Shown here piece by piece: positions 8,936-20,135 of a stretch of 64,000 nucleotides of DNA. The DNA is taken from positions 2,501-66,500 of the forward strand of contig NW_027183613.1 in NCBI RefSeq assembly GCF_041296385.1, written 5' to 3'. The notes beneath the pieces were generated by a model. That model was not told the origin of the DNA. It saw nothing but the letters and a program-made list of their open reading frames with translations, and ran no database searches. The stretch comes from Aphelocoma coerulescens (taxonomy: Eukaryota > Chordata > Aves > Passeriformes > Corvidae). Each line of letters begins with the position of its first letter. The first letter of the stretch is position 1. Position numbers and translations under genes: made by a program.

Positions 8936-10629
8936 GCTTGAGTGGAGTTTTTATCCCGTGGCATTCCTGGGGAGCAGCGGCAGCTCCGCGCCCCCAGCCC
9001 GGGGGGTGGGAGCAGGGGAACCGCTGGCAGCACCTTCGGGGCACAGCCGAGGGCTGGGGGGCTCCTCCCCCAATTCATTTTCTCTGCCCAATTCAAATCA
9101 TCCCCTCCCATTCAAATCCCCTCCGTTCACATTTTCTCCCCACCATTAAAGTTTCCTTGCCCCAATTCAACTTTTCTCCCCAATTAAGCCCTGAGGCCCC
9201 TCCCCACCCCCAGCTCCTCCCGGCAGGACCCGGCCGGGACCTTCTGGAAACAGCAGTGGAAAGAGTTCAAAAATTCCTCATTACTTCCATCGATTTCCTT
9301 GGTTTCCGGGGCATTTTCCTGTGGCTGCTCCGGGCCAAGGCTGAGGGGTCCCCTCGGGCTCCAGCCCCTTTCCAGACCCTTTTTCCAGCTCCTTTCCTCA
9401 GCTGACCCAAAGCTGCGGATTTTGGGGAGCGGGAAGAGTCGCTCTGCTCGGGGGTCCCCGCAGTGCCCCAGGGAGGCCCCGAGGCCGCAGCGCGGTTCCC
9501 TCCGGCCCCTTGGAGTGTTTGGAATCTCCAACTCTCAGCAATCGCTGTCCGTGGCATTCAATTCCCCCTGCAGGGTTTTCCCCCAGACCGGCTTTCTTTC
9601 CAGAGGGTTTTGTGGTTTCGCTTCGAGCTGGGGCCTGAGGGCACCGGAGCGGCCGCGGGTGCCGGGGCAGGAAGGGCTGAGGGACAGCAGCGCCCCACAA
9701 ACCTCCGGGAGGGGGACAAGGGCTGGAGGGGGCAAAGAGAGAATAAACACAAGATTTTAGAAAAAGAAAAAAATCCAGTAAAATATAGATGATATCTAAA
9801 ATATAATAAAAAGAACTCTGAATAAAGAAAGTAACAGCAGAGTTTCTTCTCCCGGGACTTTGGGTTTCTTGTCCAAGCTCCGAGCTGGGTGTGAGCCAGA
9901 AACCAGTGCCTGGGAGAGCCATTGCTGCTTGAAGGGCTTCCTATGGCCAGAACTAAAGTGTCGAGTATCAAGGAACAGCTTGAGGTTACAGAAGCGCCAG
10001 CGCTCCCGTTGGATTCCCTCGTTTGAAGCTGAAAGCGGAGCTCCATCTGTGACTCTGCTTTGTAAGGATTGAATGTAAAACTCCAGAGCAATCCCCGTTT
10101 CCCTCCCTCCTCTGGCCAGCGGCGCACGGAGAAGGGATGGGAGTTTCGGTGAGTCCGTGCTTCCCCCGGAGGGACAGGAATCCTTGCCGTGTCCAGCGGG
10201 GGTCCCTCCCCAGCCGTGCGGTCACTCCCCGGCCCGGCCCTGAGGCGCGGGGCAGTCGCGGGGCAGCCGCGCTCCGGCCCCGTCAGCAGCAGCGCCGCTT
10301 CGTGCCGGGCAGGAGCGGCAGAAGGAGCCGGGCGGCGGCGGGGGCTGAATCCCGGCAGGAGGAGGAGGAAGAGGAAGAAGAAGAAGGGGCCAGGTCGGCC
10401 TGCGGTGTCCGATGGCCGGGGAGCAGCGGGGAGGCCTCGGGGAGCGGCGGCGGGCGGGGCTCTGTTGGAGCCGCCCCGAGGGGTTTGTGCCACGCCGGGT
10501 CCCTGAAGGAGTCGCTCCGCGGGACGGGCGAGCTGGGAACAAAAGGAAATACAGAGAAGAGAATAAAATACAATAAACGGAGAACAAGCAGAGCCCGATC
10601 TCTTCTCCTTTGGAAGGAGTCCCATGCCT
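8936..10629. other. No recognisable gene; GC-rich DNA with AT-rich islets
   Basis: The stretch alternates GC-rich parts (about 9000-9060 and 10090-10520) with AT-rich, possibly LTR-derived parts (about 9740-9840 and 10540-10600). The long minus-strand frame at 9558-10625 has low-complexity composition and no domain. Class II beta-1 and beta-2 exons were looked for here and not found. Confidence 0.5.
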
Positions 10630-10925
10630 TGGGCTGTGAGAGGCCATGAGGGGCTGTGAAGGGCTGTGAGGCGCCATGAGGGTTTGTTAGGGGCTGTGAA
10701 GGGTCATGAGGAGTCGTGAGGGGCTGTGAGGGGCCATGAGGGGCCATGAGGTGCTGTGAGGGGCCATGAGAGATTGTTAGGGGCTGTGAAGGGTCATGAG
10801 GGGCCATGAACTGTGAGGGACTGTGAGCTGCCATGAGGGGCCCTGGGGAGCGGTGAGGGGCCTTGAGGGGTCATGAGGGGCTGTGAGGGGCCTTGAGGGG
10901 CCATAAGGGTCTCTTAGAGGCTGTT
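10630..10925. repeat. Tandem repeat of about 10-20 bp (GGGGCTGTGAGGGGCCATGA type)
   Basis: Alternating GGGGCTGTGA and GGGGCCATGA half-units are repeated with point changes for about 300 bases, directly before the 37-bp minisatellite. The two repeats share the CATGAGG/GGGGCC vocabulary and may be related. Confidence 0.9.
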
Positions 10926-10929
10926 GGAG

Positions 10930-11249
10930 GCCAGGCGCCTCATGGAACCAAGGGTCAGTTATGGCACTGTGCAAGCAAGGAGATCATGGTTGACAGTACA
11001 GAACTTCATGGAACCACAGGCCCATTGTTACACAGCAGGGCCGCAGAAGCAAGGAGATCATTGTGACACTACACAACCTCATGGAATCAAGGCGTCCATG
11101 TTACGCTACTGAACCTCATGGAGCCAAGGGTCCATTGTGACACTGCGGACCCAAGGAGACTGTTGCTGACAGTACGAAAGTTCATGGAACCAAAAGTCCA
11201 TTGTGACATCGTGGGGCCTCATGGAAGCGTGGAGACCATTATGACACTT
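10930..11249 (-). repeat. 37-bp minisatellite, left part, inverted relative to the main array
   Basis: Degenerate units of about 37 bp read, on the plus strand, as CATGGAACCAAGG, a short variable part, then CCATTGTGACACTG. This is the reverse complement of the subrepeat inside the 2.18-kb macrosatellite at 30179-64000. The solo LTR at 11250-12074 is inserted into the block. Confidence 0.88.
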
Positions 11250-12074
11250 TGTTACTATCTGATTTACACCCAGAAGGGCAAAGAAAACAAAATCTCTGAG
11301 TATAAAAAGGAAAGAACTTTGAAGGTTCAAAATATTCCCAGAGACGAGATTAAAACCAAACGAGATTAAATGTTGGTGCCAAAAAAATGGGTATCTGTTT
11401 ATCTAATGGTAAGAGAGGCAAAGAGAAAGAAGGAGAAAAGTAGAGAAGAGTTAGAAAAAGCCAAGGTTACTCTAGAAGCATAGGATAAGTCACCACCACA
11501 CTGTGCTACCTTTGTTGCTGCTGAGACAGGGTGGGGGAAGTGGAGAAGTTTTTGCCTTTTTTTTGCTGCTGTTTGAAGGGTCTTATCTGCCTCTTCCCAT
11601 CTCTGGAGCAGTTGGGCTGGAAAGCGGCGGCCCGTCCTCCGAGATGCAGGCTCCATGCTTGCAGCTGAACCTCGGTCCTCCTGGGACGAAGGAGCAGGGG
11701 TAGGGGTTGCACAGCTCACTCGGGATTTCAGTCCAGGGGTGAAGGATTGGGGGGTTCTCCCCAGGCGGGCGGCGTCGGCTCCCGGAGGCCTCAGGGTGTC
11801 TCGTGGCTGGCGATGGTGGTGGTGTGGGGAAAGGCAAAGGGCAGGGATTCTACCTTTCGCTTTCGCCTCCACATTTTGCGCCAGTTTTGCCTTCCTTTTT
11901 ATGGGCCTCGAGGCGGGCTATGCACGGCCCGTACGGCACGTAGTTTCCAGGCGTTCAAAAGTGATTATGATAAGCAGCCATAATGACGAAGCACTTTTGA
12001 AGCCTTTCCGGTGTTGAGCAGTGATAATGACAAAGCATTTTTTGGAGCCTTTCTCCTATTATTAGGCTCTTGCA
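11250..12074. mobile_element. Solo LTR with perfect 5-bp target-site duplication
   Basis: An 825-bp segment begins TGTTACTATC and ends GGCTCTTGCA, giving the TG...CA ends of an LTR. It is flanked on both sides by CACTT (11245-11249 and 12075-12079). The flanks are the interrupted 37-bp minisatellite, so the empty site can be inferred. TATA-like strings occur on both strands (about 11298 plus and 11890 minus), so orientation is undecided. The CATAATGACRAAGCA-type motif repeats within it near its right end. A 5-bp duplication fits several bird ERV classes. Confidence 0.82.
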
Positions 12075-12079
12075 CACTT

Positions 12080-12970
12080 CAGAACCATGGGGCCATTGTG
12101 ACACTGCAGGGCCTTGTATAACCAAGGGGTCATTGTAGCACGGCAGGGCCTCGTGGAATCAAGGGGATCGCAGTGACACTGTGGGGCTCCATGAGGCCAC
12201 GGGGCCATTCTGACTGTGTGGAAGCAAGGATACCATTGTTACGCTACGGGGCATCATGGAACCGAGGAGGCCATTGTGAAGCAGCAGGGGAACCCGCTGA
12301 GACTATTATGACACTTCAAGGCCTTGTGACACCGAAGGGCCATTGTGGACCTGCAGGGCCTCGTGGAACCAATGAGACCATTGTGACATCACAGGGCCTC
12401 ATGGGAGCCAGGGGCCATTGTGACACAGCCAGGCCTCATAGAACCAAGGGGCCCTTGTGACACTGCGTGGCACCATGGAGCCAAGGAGACCACTGTGACA
12501 CTACAGGGCATCACGGAACTAAGAACTACGTAACAGTAAGAGGCCCAATGGAATCAAGGGGCCATTGTGACACCACGGGGCCTCATAGAACCAAGGAAAC
12601 CATTGTGACACTGCAAGGTCTCATGGAAGCAAAGGGCCAGTGTGACACAGCCAGGCCTTGTGGAACCAAGGGGCCACTGTGATCCTGGGGAGCCCAATAG
12701 AACTAAGGAGCCATTGTGACACTGCAGGACCTTATGGAATCATGGAGACCACTGTGACACTCTGTGACCTCATGGAACCAGTGGGCCATAGTGGTATTTT
12801 GCAGCCCCATGGAAGCAAGGAAACCGTTTGGACACAGCAAGGCCTCATGGAAGCAAGGGGCCTTTGTGCCGCTGTAGAGCCAAGGAGACCACTGTGATAT
12901 TGCTGGGCCTCAGGGGAACAAAATTGTGATGCTGCAGGGCCCCAAGGATCCAAAGAACATGGAACAGGAC
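12080..12970 (-). repeat. 37-bp minisatellite, right part
   Basis: This continues the block at 10930-11249 after the solo LTR. About 24 degenerate units of the CATGGAACCAAGG...CCATTGTGACACTG type lie in the same inverted orientation. Divergence between units is much higher than in the main array, so this is an older block. Confidence 0.9.
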
Positions 12971-13024
12971 TGGTTGGCTTGGCCTCCTGGGGCCACCTGC
13001 CTGGTCCGGCTGACCTCGGCATGT

Positions 13025-13880
13025 TGAGGGTTGCTTCTCATCTGCCCCTGAAATGCTGGAGTTCCTTGCTTTCCTTTCTGTGGGAAAGAACTGTCCTTCT
13101 CCTCCAGGGACCCATGGCTGAAATTAGGATTCTACCTCCAAATTTGATTCTATCCGAGGATTGTTCCCATGTGAAACCTGCCAGGACAGACAGCTCAGGC
13201 TGGCCTTGGCCTCTTAGGGGCCACCTCTCATCTGCCTTCAAAATACGGGGGGGGGCTGTGCTTTTCTTCCCATGGAAAAAAACATCTTTCAAGTCCAGCC
13301 ATCCATGGCCAAAACTGGGAATCCACCTCTGAAATTCCATATATCCAAGGAATAGCTCCCAGACAAAAGCTGCCAGGAATGTCCAGCTTCCCTTGCATTC
13401 CTGAGGGCCAGCTCTCATCTGCCTTTGAAACACTGGGGCTCCTCACTTTTCTGCCGGTGGAAAAGAACTGTCCTTCTTGGCCAGACGTCCATGGACAAAA
13501 CTGGGATTTGGCCTCCCAAATTCCCTCTATCCAAGGATCGCTCCAAGACAAAAGCTGCCAAGACAAACAGGTCTGGCTGGCCTTGGCCGCCTTGAGCCAC
13601 CACTAATCAGCCTTTGAAACCCTGGGGCTCTGTCCTTTCCTTCCTGGGGAGAAGAGCTGTCATTCCGGTCCAGGCACCCACAGCTGAAATGGAACTCCAC
13701 CTCCAAAACTCCCCATATGTCCAAGGGTTGCTTTCAGACAGAAGCTGCAAGGACAGACAGGTCTGGCTTGCCTTGGCCTCTGGTGGCTGCCTCTCATCTG
13801 CCTTCAAAACACTGGGGTTCTGTGGTTGCCTTCCTGTAGAAAAGAACCGACCTTCTTGTCCAGGTGCCCGTGGCCTCAAG
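13025..13880. repeat. Tandem repeat of about 190 bp, 4.5 copies
   Basis: The string TCTCATCTGCC followed by CTGAAA or TTCAAA recurs near 13035, 13226, 13412, 13602 and 13791, a period of 186-191 bp. Each copy also carries an AAAGAACTGTCCTTCT-like block and a TATCCAAGGAT-like block in the same order. Copies are clearly diverged. The period is close to one nucleosome and to known finch satellites of about 191 bp; relatedness to those is not shown. Confidence 0.85.
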
Positions 13881-16824
13881 CACATGATCACTACATAGGG
13901 ACAAAGGGGCTCTGTGCTCAGTGGAGTGGAGCCTGAGGACAGTGGAGGAGAGTCCTGGGAGGGCTTGAAGGGTGGTTTCAGAGATGGTGGATCCTTTTGA
14001 CATAGTAGAGAACAGCCGGCAAAAGAAAGAATTAATGCAAAGGGCAGCTGGGGAGGTCCAGACTGGACACAAGGAGAAAGGAATTTCTCTCCCAGGGCAG
14101 TGCTGTGGTGCCACGTGTCCCCCAGAAGGAGTCTGGAGCAGCCCAAGGCTTTGTGTGCCAAGGCAGAGCCAGGCAGGACGCAGAACCATCAGCAAAGGAA
14201 GGGGCCGCTGAGGTGGGGCAGCCGGGGGGATGAGGACAGCCTGCAAGGACAGAGACACAGGGCACGGACACTGTAGGACAGCCTGGGCCGGAGAGGGCAG
14301 AGGGATGTGCAGAAGCTGCAAGGCCCTGACAGAGGCAACTTCTGCAGCACTTTGGCCAGGGCTGCTGTCCCTGCCCCTGGGGACAGTTGGGAGACAAGTG
14401 ACCCTTGCAGCCCTGGGGCCTCATTGCCTCTTTTTTCCTGCTCAGCAGCATGGCAGGGGCCACCCCATGGTCCTGCCCTTGGCATTGCACATGCCCACAT
14501 CCCAGTGCCCCGGGAAGAGTCCCGAGCAATGAGGGAGGGACAGGATCTGCCTTTCCGGAGGCTGGGGCACTGCCTGCAGCCAGCCCGGGCACGGCACAGA
14601 GGCACAGAGGGGTTCCATCAGTTAGGGCTGGGAAGATGCTGACAAGTGACCGGGGGAGAATCATTCCCAGCCCTTGACACAGGAAGCCTCTGGCTGCAGG
14701 ACAATGCAGCTGCAGTTCCTGAAATGATCTCCTCAAGCTGGAACGTGCCACTGACTGTGGATTCAGGAAGTACATTCTCTGAGTATCCCTGGTGTAGAAC
14801 ATGAGGACATGCTCAGGGCTTCAGCTCAGTCCAGTAATATTTCCAAGACAAGCCTTTCTATGAAGATGAAATTTCCTGAGAGTGTTTTCCGTTTCCTACT
14901 CTTGGGGAATGGGAGGGGGGGAAGTGATAAAGGAATTCTTCATTTTTAAGAGTCCCTAAGGCATCGGAAGTGTAACTTGAGTGCTCTGCAGGAGTTTCCT
15001 AAAGTGCTTTCAAGCCACTCCTCTGCCCACGGAGAGCACCGGCATCACCTTTGCTGGACCCGCCAGGCTTAGTCTGACCTGTCCTTTCTCCCACCTGCAA
15101 ACAGAACCTGTCCCCAGCCAGTGCCCTGCAAAAAGGCAGGTTTCCGTAGGGCCAAGGAGAGTGCACAGAGATATGGGGTCTGTGAGTGCTGGCAGGAAGA
15201 GATCAGGCACAGGGAAACACCTCCAGGAGGAAGATCTTCAGCAAGCAGAGAGAAGATCAGGCAATGAGAGAAAACAAAAGGCAGAAATGTTGTGGCACGG
15301 AGAGCTTAGAGACCTCCACAGGATGCCCTCGAGTGCAGCCCCTCCCTCTGAACAAGCCCCCTCCCCTCGTCTCTCCCTCAGCCAAGCCTCTGCCCTCAGG
15401 GCCGGGGCTCCAAGGCGTGAAGCCCCTCCTGTGCAGGCAGAGCTGCAGCAGAGCTGTGGGGCAGCTCTGCAGTCCCGGGCCCAGTTCCCTCTGCAGAGCA
15501 CAGGGCCGGGAGCACCTGCCTGGCACTGGGGGGCTCTGGGAGGGGGCACAGCTGGCTCAGCTGGCTCAGGGTGACGCTGTCCCCAGTGCCCGGCTGTGGG
15601 CAATGCAGCCAGGGAAGGAGCTCCATCTCCCTACATCCAATGCCATCATTAGGACACTTGGCTTTCTTCTTGAGGATTCCCCCTAAGCTCGGAGCTTCCC
15701 TCCAGGACGCAAACAGGTCGTGTAGCATCTTTGTGTTACCTGAAAGCCCCACAGTGAGACACAAAAGTTTGATGATGGACAAAGTGCTGTTGGGTTGGTG
15801 CAATGAGCCATGTGTGTATTTGGCTACCAATGTGGGGCTGAGACCTCGAGAAGGGGATGGACATTTGATGGGCTGTGGTGGATCGATCTGCTCTCAGCAG
15901 TGTTGGGATGGTTTCTAAGGGAAATATGGGAGGGTGATTATCCTCTGTCTGACAAGGGTGAAAGCCCAGAGGATCTTGGAACAGGACAGAGTGACAGACC
16001 ACCTCCCCTCACTCTCCACTCACCGCCTTGCCTCACAGAACTCGCTCTATTCTCCCCAAGAGCAGCAGCAATGCTGAGTGTTTCTGACATCCACAACCAG
16101 TCAGCCGGGGAGATGAAGAGGAGCTATAAAAACCTCTAGAACACGTTAACAGCTTTTGCCATTCCTGTTCTTGGGCCCTGGGAGTGCCCTTGTGTTAGCT
16201 GGGGTTTCAAAGTGTAACACCAGGACAGGTCGCCGTCCCCCTCCCACTTCTGCACAGCAAGGCTGAATTATAAAAACCCCCGGAGCAATTGCCCTGAAAC
16301 TCATGTCGCACGCAGCCAGCACCAAGCAGGGCTGCGGCTGGAGCTGAAGGAAGATCTGCTAGAAAAACAGAAAGGTGTTGTCGGTGATGGAACACGGACT
16401 TCGCCGGCCGCATGCAAAGCCAAATTTTCTCGCACGAGTCACATCTTTATATACCGTTCCAAACCCACAGTTCAGCAGCTACAAACTTCAGCTTCTAAGG
16501 TTATATGTTTTACATCTCCAAGGGCTACAGATTACCATCTCCTCGCCCAATCTCCCGTTAACTACCCTACTCTTTGTCTCGCCTCTTGCTCTTTGTCTCG
16601 CCTCCTGCCAGACGCGGCCCCGGCCCGCCCCGTCTCTCGTCTCTCGCAAGGTCCCACGCCAGCCAAAGCCGTTCTCCGTGGCGACACTCTGAATCCCCAT
16701 AAGGTGTCAGTGTGTGACAGGAGAAGCATTTGTGGGACATGGCTTTGATTTGGCTGAGAGCCGTTTCCCTGAAGCTGTCACTGACTTTTCTCCATGAACA
16801 GGTCCCCATGTCCACACACAGCCA
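13881..16824. other. 5' flank of the olfactory receptor; no separate gene recognised
   Basis: This GC-rich unique-looking DNA has scattered open frames, none with a domain. The last part carries a pyrimidine-rich tract ending CCATGAACAG directly before GTCCCCATGTCC (about 16790-16810), a plausible splice acceptor for a 5' untranslated exon of the receptor. A TATATA-containing AT-rich stretch lies near 16450. Confidence 0.45.
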
Positions 16825-18181
16825 ATGTCCAACAGCAGCTCCATCAGCCCCTTCCTCCTGCTGCCATTGGCAGACACGCGGCAGCTGCAGCTCCTGCACT
16901 TCTGTCTCTTCCTGGGCATCTCCCTGGCTGCCCTCCTGGGCAGCGGCCTCATCATCAGCGCCGGAGCCTGCGGCCAGCACCTGCACACGCCCATGTTCTT
17001 CTTCCTGCTGACCCTTGCCCTCACCGACCTGGGCTCCATCTGCACCACTGTCCCCAAAGCCATGCACAATTCCATTTTGGGACACCAGAACCTCCTCCTA
17101 CGCAGGAGGTGCTGCACAGCCCCTTTCTCTTTCTCTTTCTCCTTCTCTTTCTCTTTCTCCTTCTCCTTCTCTCTTTCTCTCTTTCTCTCTTTCTCTCTTT
17201 CTCTCTTTCTCTCTCCTCCTCCTCCTCCTCCTCCTCCTCCTCCTCCTCCTCCTCCTCCTCCTCCTCCTCCTCCTCCTCCTCCTCCTCCTCCTCCTCCTCC
17301 TCCTCCTCCTCCTCCTCCTCCTCCTCCTCCTCCTCCTCCTCCTCCTCCTCCTCCTCCTCCTCCTCCTCCTCCTCCTCCTCCTCCTCCTCCTCCTCCTCCT
17401 CCTCCTCCTCCTCCTCCTCCTCCTCCTCCTCCACTTCCTCCTCCTCCTCCTCCTCCCCTTCCCCTTCCCCTTCCTCTCTTTGTCTCTCTCTTTCTCTCTC
17501 TCTTTTTCTCTCTTTCTCTCTCTCTTTCTCTTCCTCATTTCAGCAGAGTTTTCCCTCCTCGCCGCCGTCGAGTGCTACGACCGCTACGTGTCCCTCTGCA
17601 AACCCCTGCAAGACGGGACCCTCCTGGGCAGCAGAGCTTGTGCTCACATGGCAGCAGCTGCCTGGGCCAGTGCCTTTCTCAATGCTCTGCTGCACACGGC
17701 CACTACGTTTTCCTTGCCTCTGTGCCAGGGCAGTGCCCTGGGCCAGTTCTTGGGTGAAATCCCACACATCCTCAAGCTCTCCTGCTCACACTGCCACCTC
17801 AGGGAACTCGGGCTTGTTGTGTTTTCCATCTGTTTAACTTTTGGTTCATTTGTGTTCCTTCTTTTCTCCTATGTGCAGATCTTCAGGGCTGTGCTGAGGA
17901 TCCCCTCTGAGCAGGGATGGCACAAAGCCTTTTGCACGTGCCTCCCTCACCTGGCCATGGTCTCCCTGTTCCTCTGCACTGGCTTTGTTGCCTGCTTGAA
18001 GCCTCCCTCCATGTCCTCCCCATCCCTGGACCTGGCACTGCCAGTTCTGTACTCGGTGCTGCCTCCAGCCCTGAAGTCCCTCATCTACAGCCTGAGGAAC
18101 CAGGAGCTCAAGGATGCCCTGAGGAAAATGATGACTGGATGCTTTCCAGAAGCAAAAACCTGCCTGTTTTCAGCTCCATAG
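16825..18181 (+). pseudogene. Olfactory receptor, OR14-type, disrupted in the third helix
   Basis: Olfactory receptors are seven-helix, G-protein-coupled odorant sensors of olfactory neurons. The frame starts at MSNSSS, a glycosylated N-terminus typical of bird OR14-like genes. It continues through helix 1, the HTPMFFFL motif and helix 2. Near 17073 one extra T in a run of four shifts the frame. The rest, in the second frame, resumes with YAGGAAQ, crosses the pyrimidine microsatellite, and continues with FLISAEF, a variant CYDRYVSLCKPL in place of MAYDRYVAICKPL, and normal-looking helices 4 to 7. It ends after the RNQELKDALRK motif at a TAG. The C-terminal half is open, and the second frame reads straight through the repeat as a poly-Leu/Ser/Phe run of roughly 140 residues. 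The frameshift and the insertion make a working receptor very unlikely. Confidence 0.87.
17116..17538 (+). repeat. Pyrimidine microsatellite (TTTCTC)n-(CTC)n inside the receptor gene
   Basis: A pure pyrimidine tract on the plus strand starts as TTTCTC/CTTCTC units. It becomes an uninterrupted CCT triplet run at about 17213-17431 (some 73 triplets) and returns to CTTTCTCTC units. It replaces the few Phe/Leu/Val codons that normally join the AGCAAQ-type motif to FFISAEF in helix 3. This suggests it grew from the TTTCTCTTT-like codons already there. Confidence 0.95.
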
Positions 18182-19964
18182 GCTAAAGTGTAATCATTAG
18201 AGGCCCAGCCTGCCTTCTCAGGTTGTTTTGGTGGTGGTGCTTTGGGGGCTTTTTTTCTTCTCCTATGTTAATGTTGTACCCAAAAGATTTTGTTATGCAT
18301 CTTATTCCCTGTTTACAGGCTGAATGGGACTGTTGACAGGGACTGTGTCAATAAGGAGTCTGCTCTGTGTGTATTCACATGAAAGAAAGGACCCATCAGC
18401 AAGGTCTCTGTTTGAGATCCTTTGGTTGAGTCCATCCCTGAAGCTGGAGGGCAGGGCCAGTTTTGCAGGCGTGTGGCAGGGAAGAGTCCCAGCAGAGCAG
18501 CACAGCCAGGGAGCAGCAGAGCTTGGTCTTTTCAGAGCTCCTCTCTTATTACTTCCACTCTCTCCTTTGGAGCTGCTGTGATGGTGTAAGGCCAACAGCT
18601 CTGTGCGGGTGGTGCGAGTCCTGCTGCGTGTCACAGGCAGGGACAGGCCATGGGCACTGCTGGGACACAGCTGGGCTCCGCCACAGCAGTTCCATCAGCA
18701 AAGGGCATCTCCTGAAGGCACTGCAGGAAGGCTTTGCTCTCCCTGCACAGTCACTGTCAGGAACAGGCCCAAGGAAGAGACTCTAAAGAGGCTGCCTGTG
18801 TTCCTTGTTCTCCCAGGGCTCAGTGAGATGAGATCAGGGTCCCAGTGTGGCCTTCAAGAGACTCAGGTGTGGTTCAGGTTTTGCTTGGTGGTGGCCAGTG
18901 CCCACCAGATGGTGAATGGTCTGTGATGAACCTTCCTGGGGCTCTGCAGCTTGTGCCAGGCCTGATGGCAGGGGAATGTTCTTCTGGAGGGACTTGGGAG
19001 CTGCCAGGAGAACGCAGGGGACCTGCAGGGACAGTGTGTGCCAGGGATCAGCAGTGAGTGGAGCTCACTGGGCACATGCCTGATGGCAGGGGAATGTTCT
19101 TCTGGAGGGACTTGGGAGCTGCCAGGAGAACGCAGGGGACCTGCAGGGACAGTGTGTGCCAGGGATCAGCAGTGAGTGGAGCTCCCTGGGCACAGGCCTG
19201 TCCAGGGTGGGCTCACCCAGAGATAAAGGACTGAATGTTTCCTGTGACCCATGAGAGCTCTGCAGCCCCAGGGGACACAGCAGGTACAGGGAAAGGAGTC
19301 TGGGCAGTGACTCGTCTGACCCTCTGGGAACTTGCAGAGGAGGATCCAGGGCAGCCCCAGCCCATGCGCCAGCCCTGGAACAAGGCAGGCACCTCGGAGC
19401 ACCCTCCATGGCCACAGCAGAGCCTGTGTGGGAGGGGGTCAGTGCAGGGAGCACCATCAGCTGCAGAGCTCTGTCTCCCAGCTTGAGCAGCACAGCCCAG
19501 CAGAGGCAGCCCATGGCCCCGGGCAGCACAGCTCCCATGCTCTGCAGAGCAGCACCCCCAGCTCGGGGGCTGTGGGCAGCAGGGCAGAGGCTACAGCAAG
19601 GGCTGCTCAGGCCAGCACAGACGTGTTCCCCTGGGAAAGGCTCTCTGGGGAGCTGGGATGGGCCAGGAGAAGAGCAGGAGCTCGTGTGTGTGCAGAGGAG
19701 CCCTGGCAAGAGGCTGCCCTGTCCCTGGGATAGCAGCAGGAGCAGCCTGAGGAGCCCCAGAGCCAACTCTCTGCTGCTGCGCTGGGCAGCGGGGCCCTGG
19801 GGCTGCAGGAGCTGCCCGAGCTGAGGATCTCCTGAGCATTCCAGACACAGAGTCACTGTCCCGCACCTCCAGTGCCTCCAGTTCCTGCTGCAGGGCCAGA
19901 CAGGACTGGGCTTCTTTGCAGGGCTGGGGCCGGGGCAGGGAGAGGAAAACAATGGACCCTTGAT
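18182..19964. other. 3' flank of the olfactory receptor; no gene recognised
   Basis: The receptor ends at 18181. Beyond it is GC-rich DNA with no domain-bearing frame. The long minus-strand frame at 19065-20180 reads through a duplication and the 37-bp minisatellite, and I do not take it as a gene. Confidence 0.5.
18960..19195. repeat. 118-bp tandem duplication
   Basis: The segment at 18960-19077 is repeated almost exactly at 19078-19195, starting GCCTGATGGCAGGGG in both. Only a few bases differ near the junction, so the duplication is recent. Confidence 0.95.
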
Positions 19965-20135
19965 TATAAGACTCCCCTCCGTGTCACAATGCTCTCCATG
20001 GTTCCACGAGGCCTTGCAGTGCCACGCTGGCCCCTTGGTTCCTTGGGGCCCCACGCTGTCACTATGGCGCCCTTGGTTACACGAGGCCCCACGGTGTCGC
20101 AAGGCACCTTTGGTTCTCCGAGGGCCCTCAGTGTC
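19965..20135 (+). repeat. 37-bp minisatellite, short block abutting an LTR
   Basis: About four degenerate units of the GTGTCACAATG...CCTTGGTTCC...GAGGCCCCAC type lie in the same orientation as the main array. The block ends exactly where the LTR at 20136 begins. Confidence 0.85.

Noticed and set aside
9558..10625. 355-codon minus-strand open frame as a possible gene, including as missing class II exons
   Set aside because: Composition is low-complexity and no immunoglobulin-fold Cys pattern, splice sites or other motif is seen.
17021..17538. Poly-Glu and poly-Arg frames on the minus strand across the pyrimidine repeat
   Set aside because: They are translations of a GAG/GGA microsatellite, opposite the olfactory receptor, with no other coding evidence.
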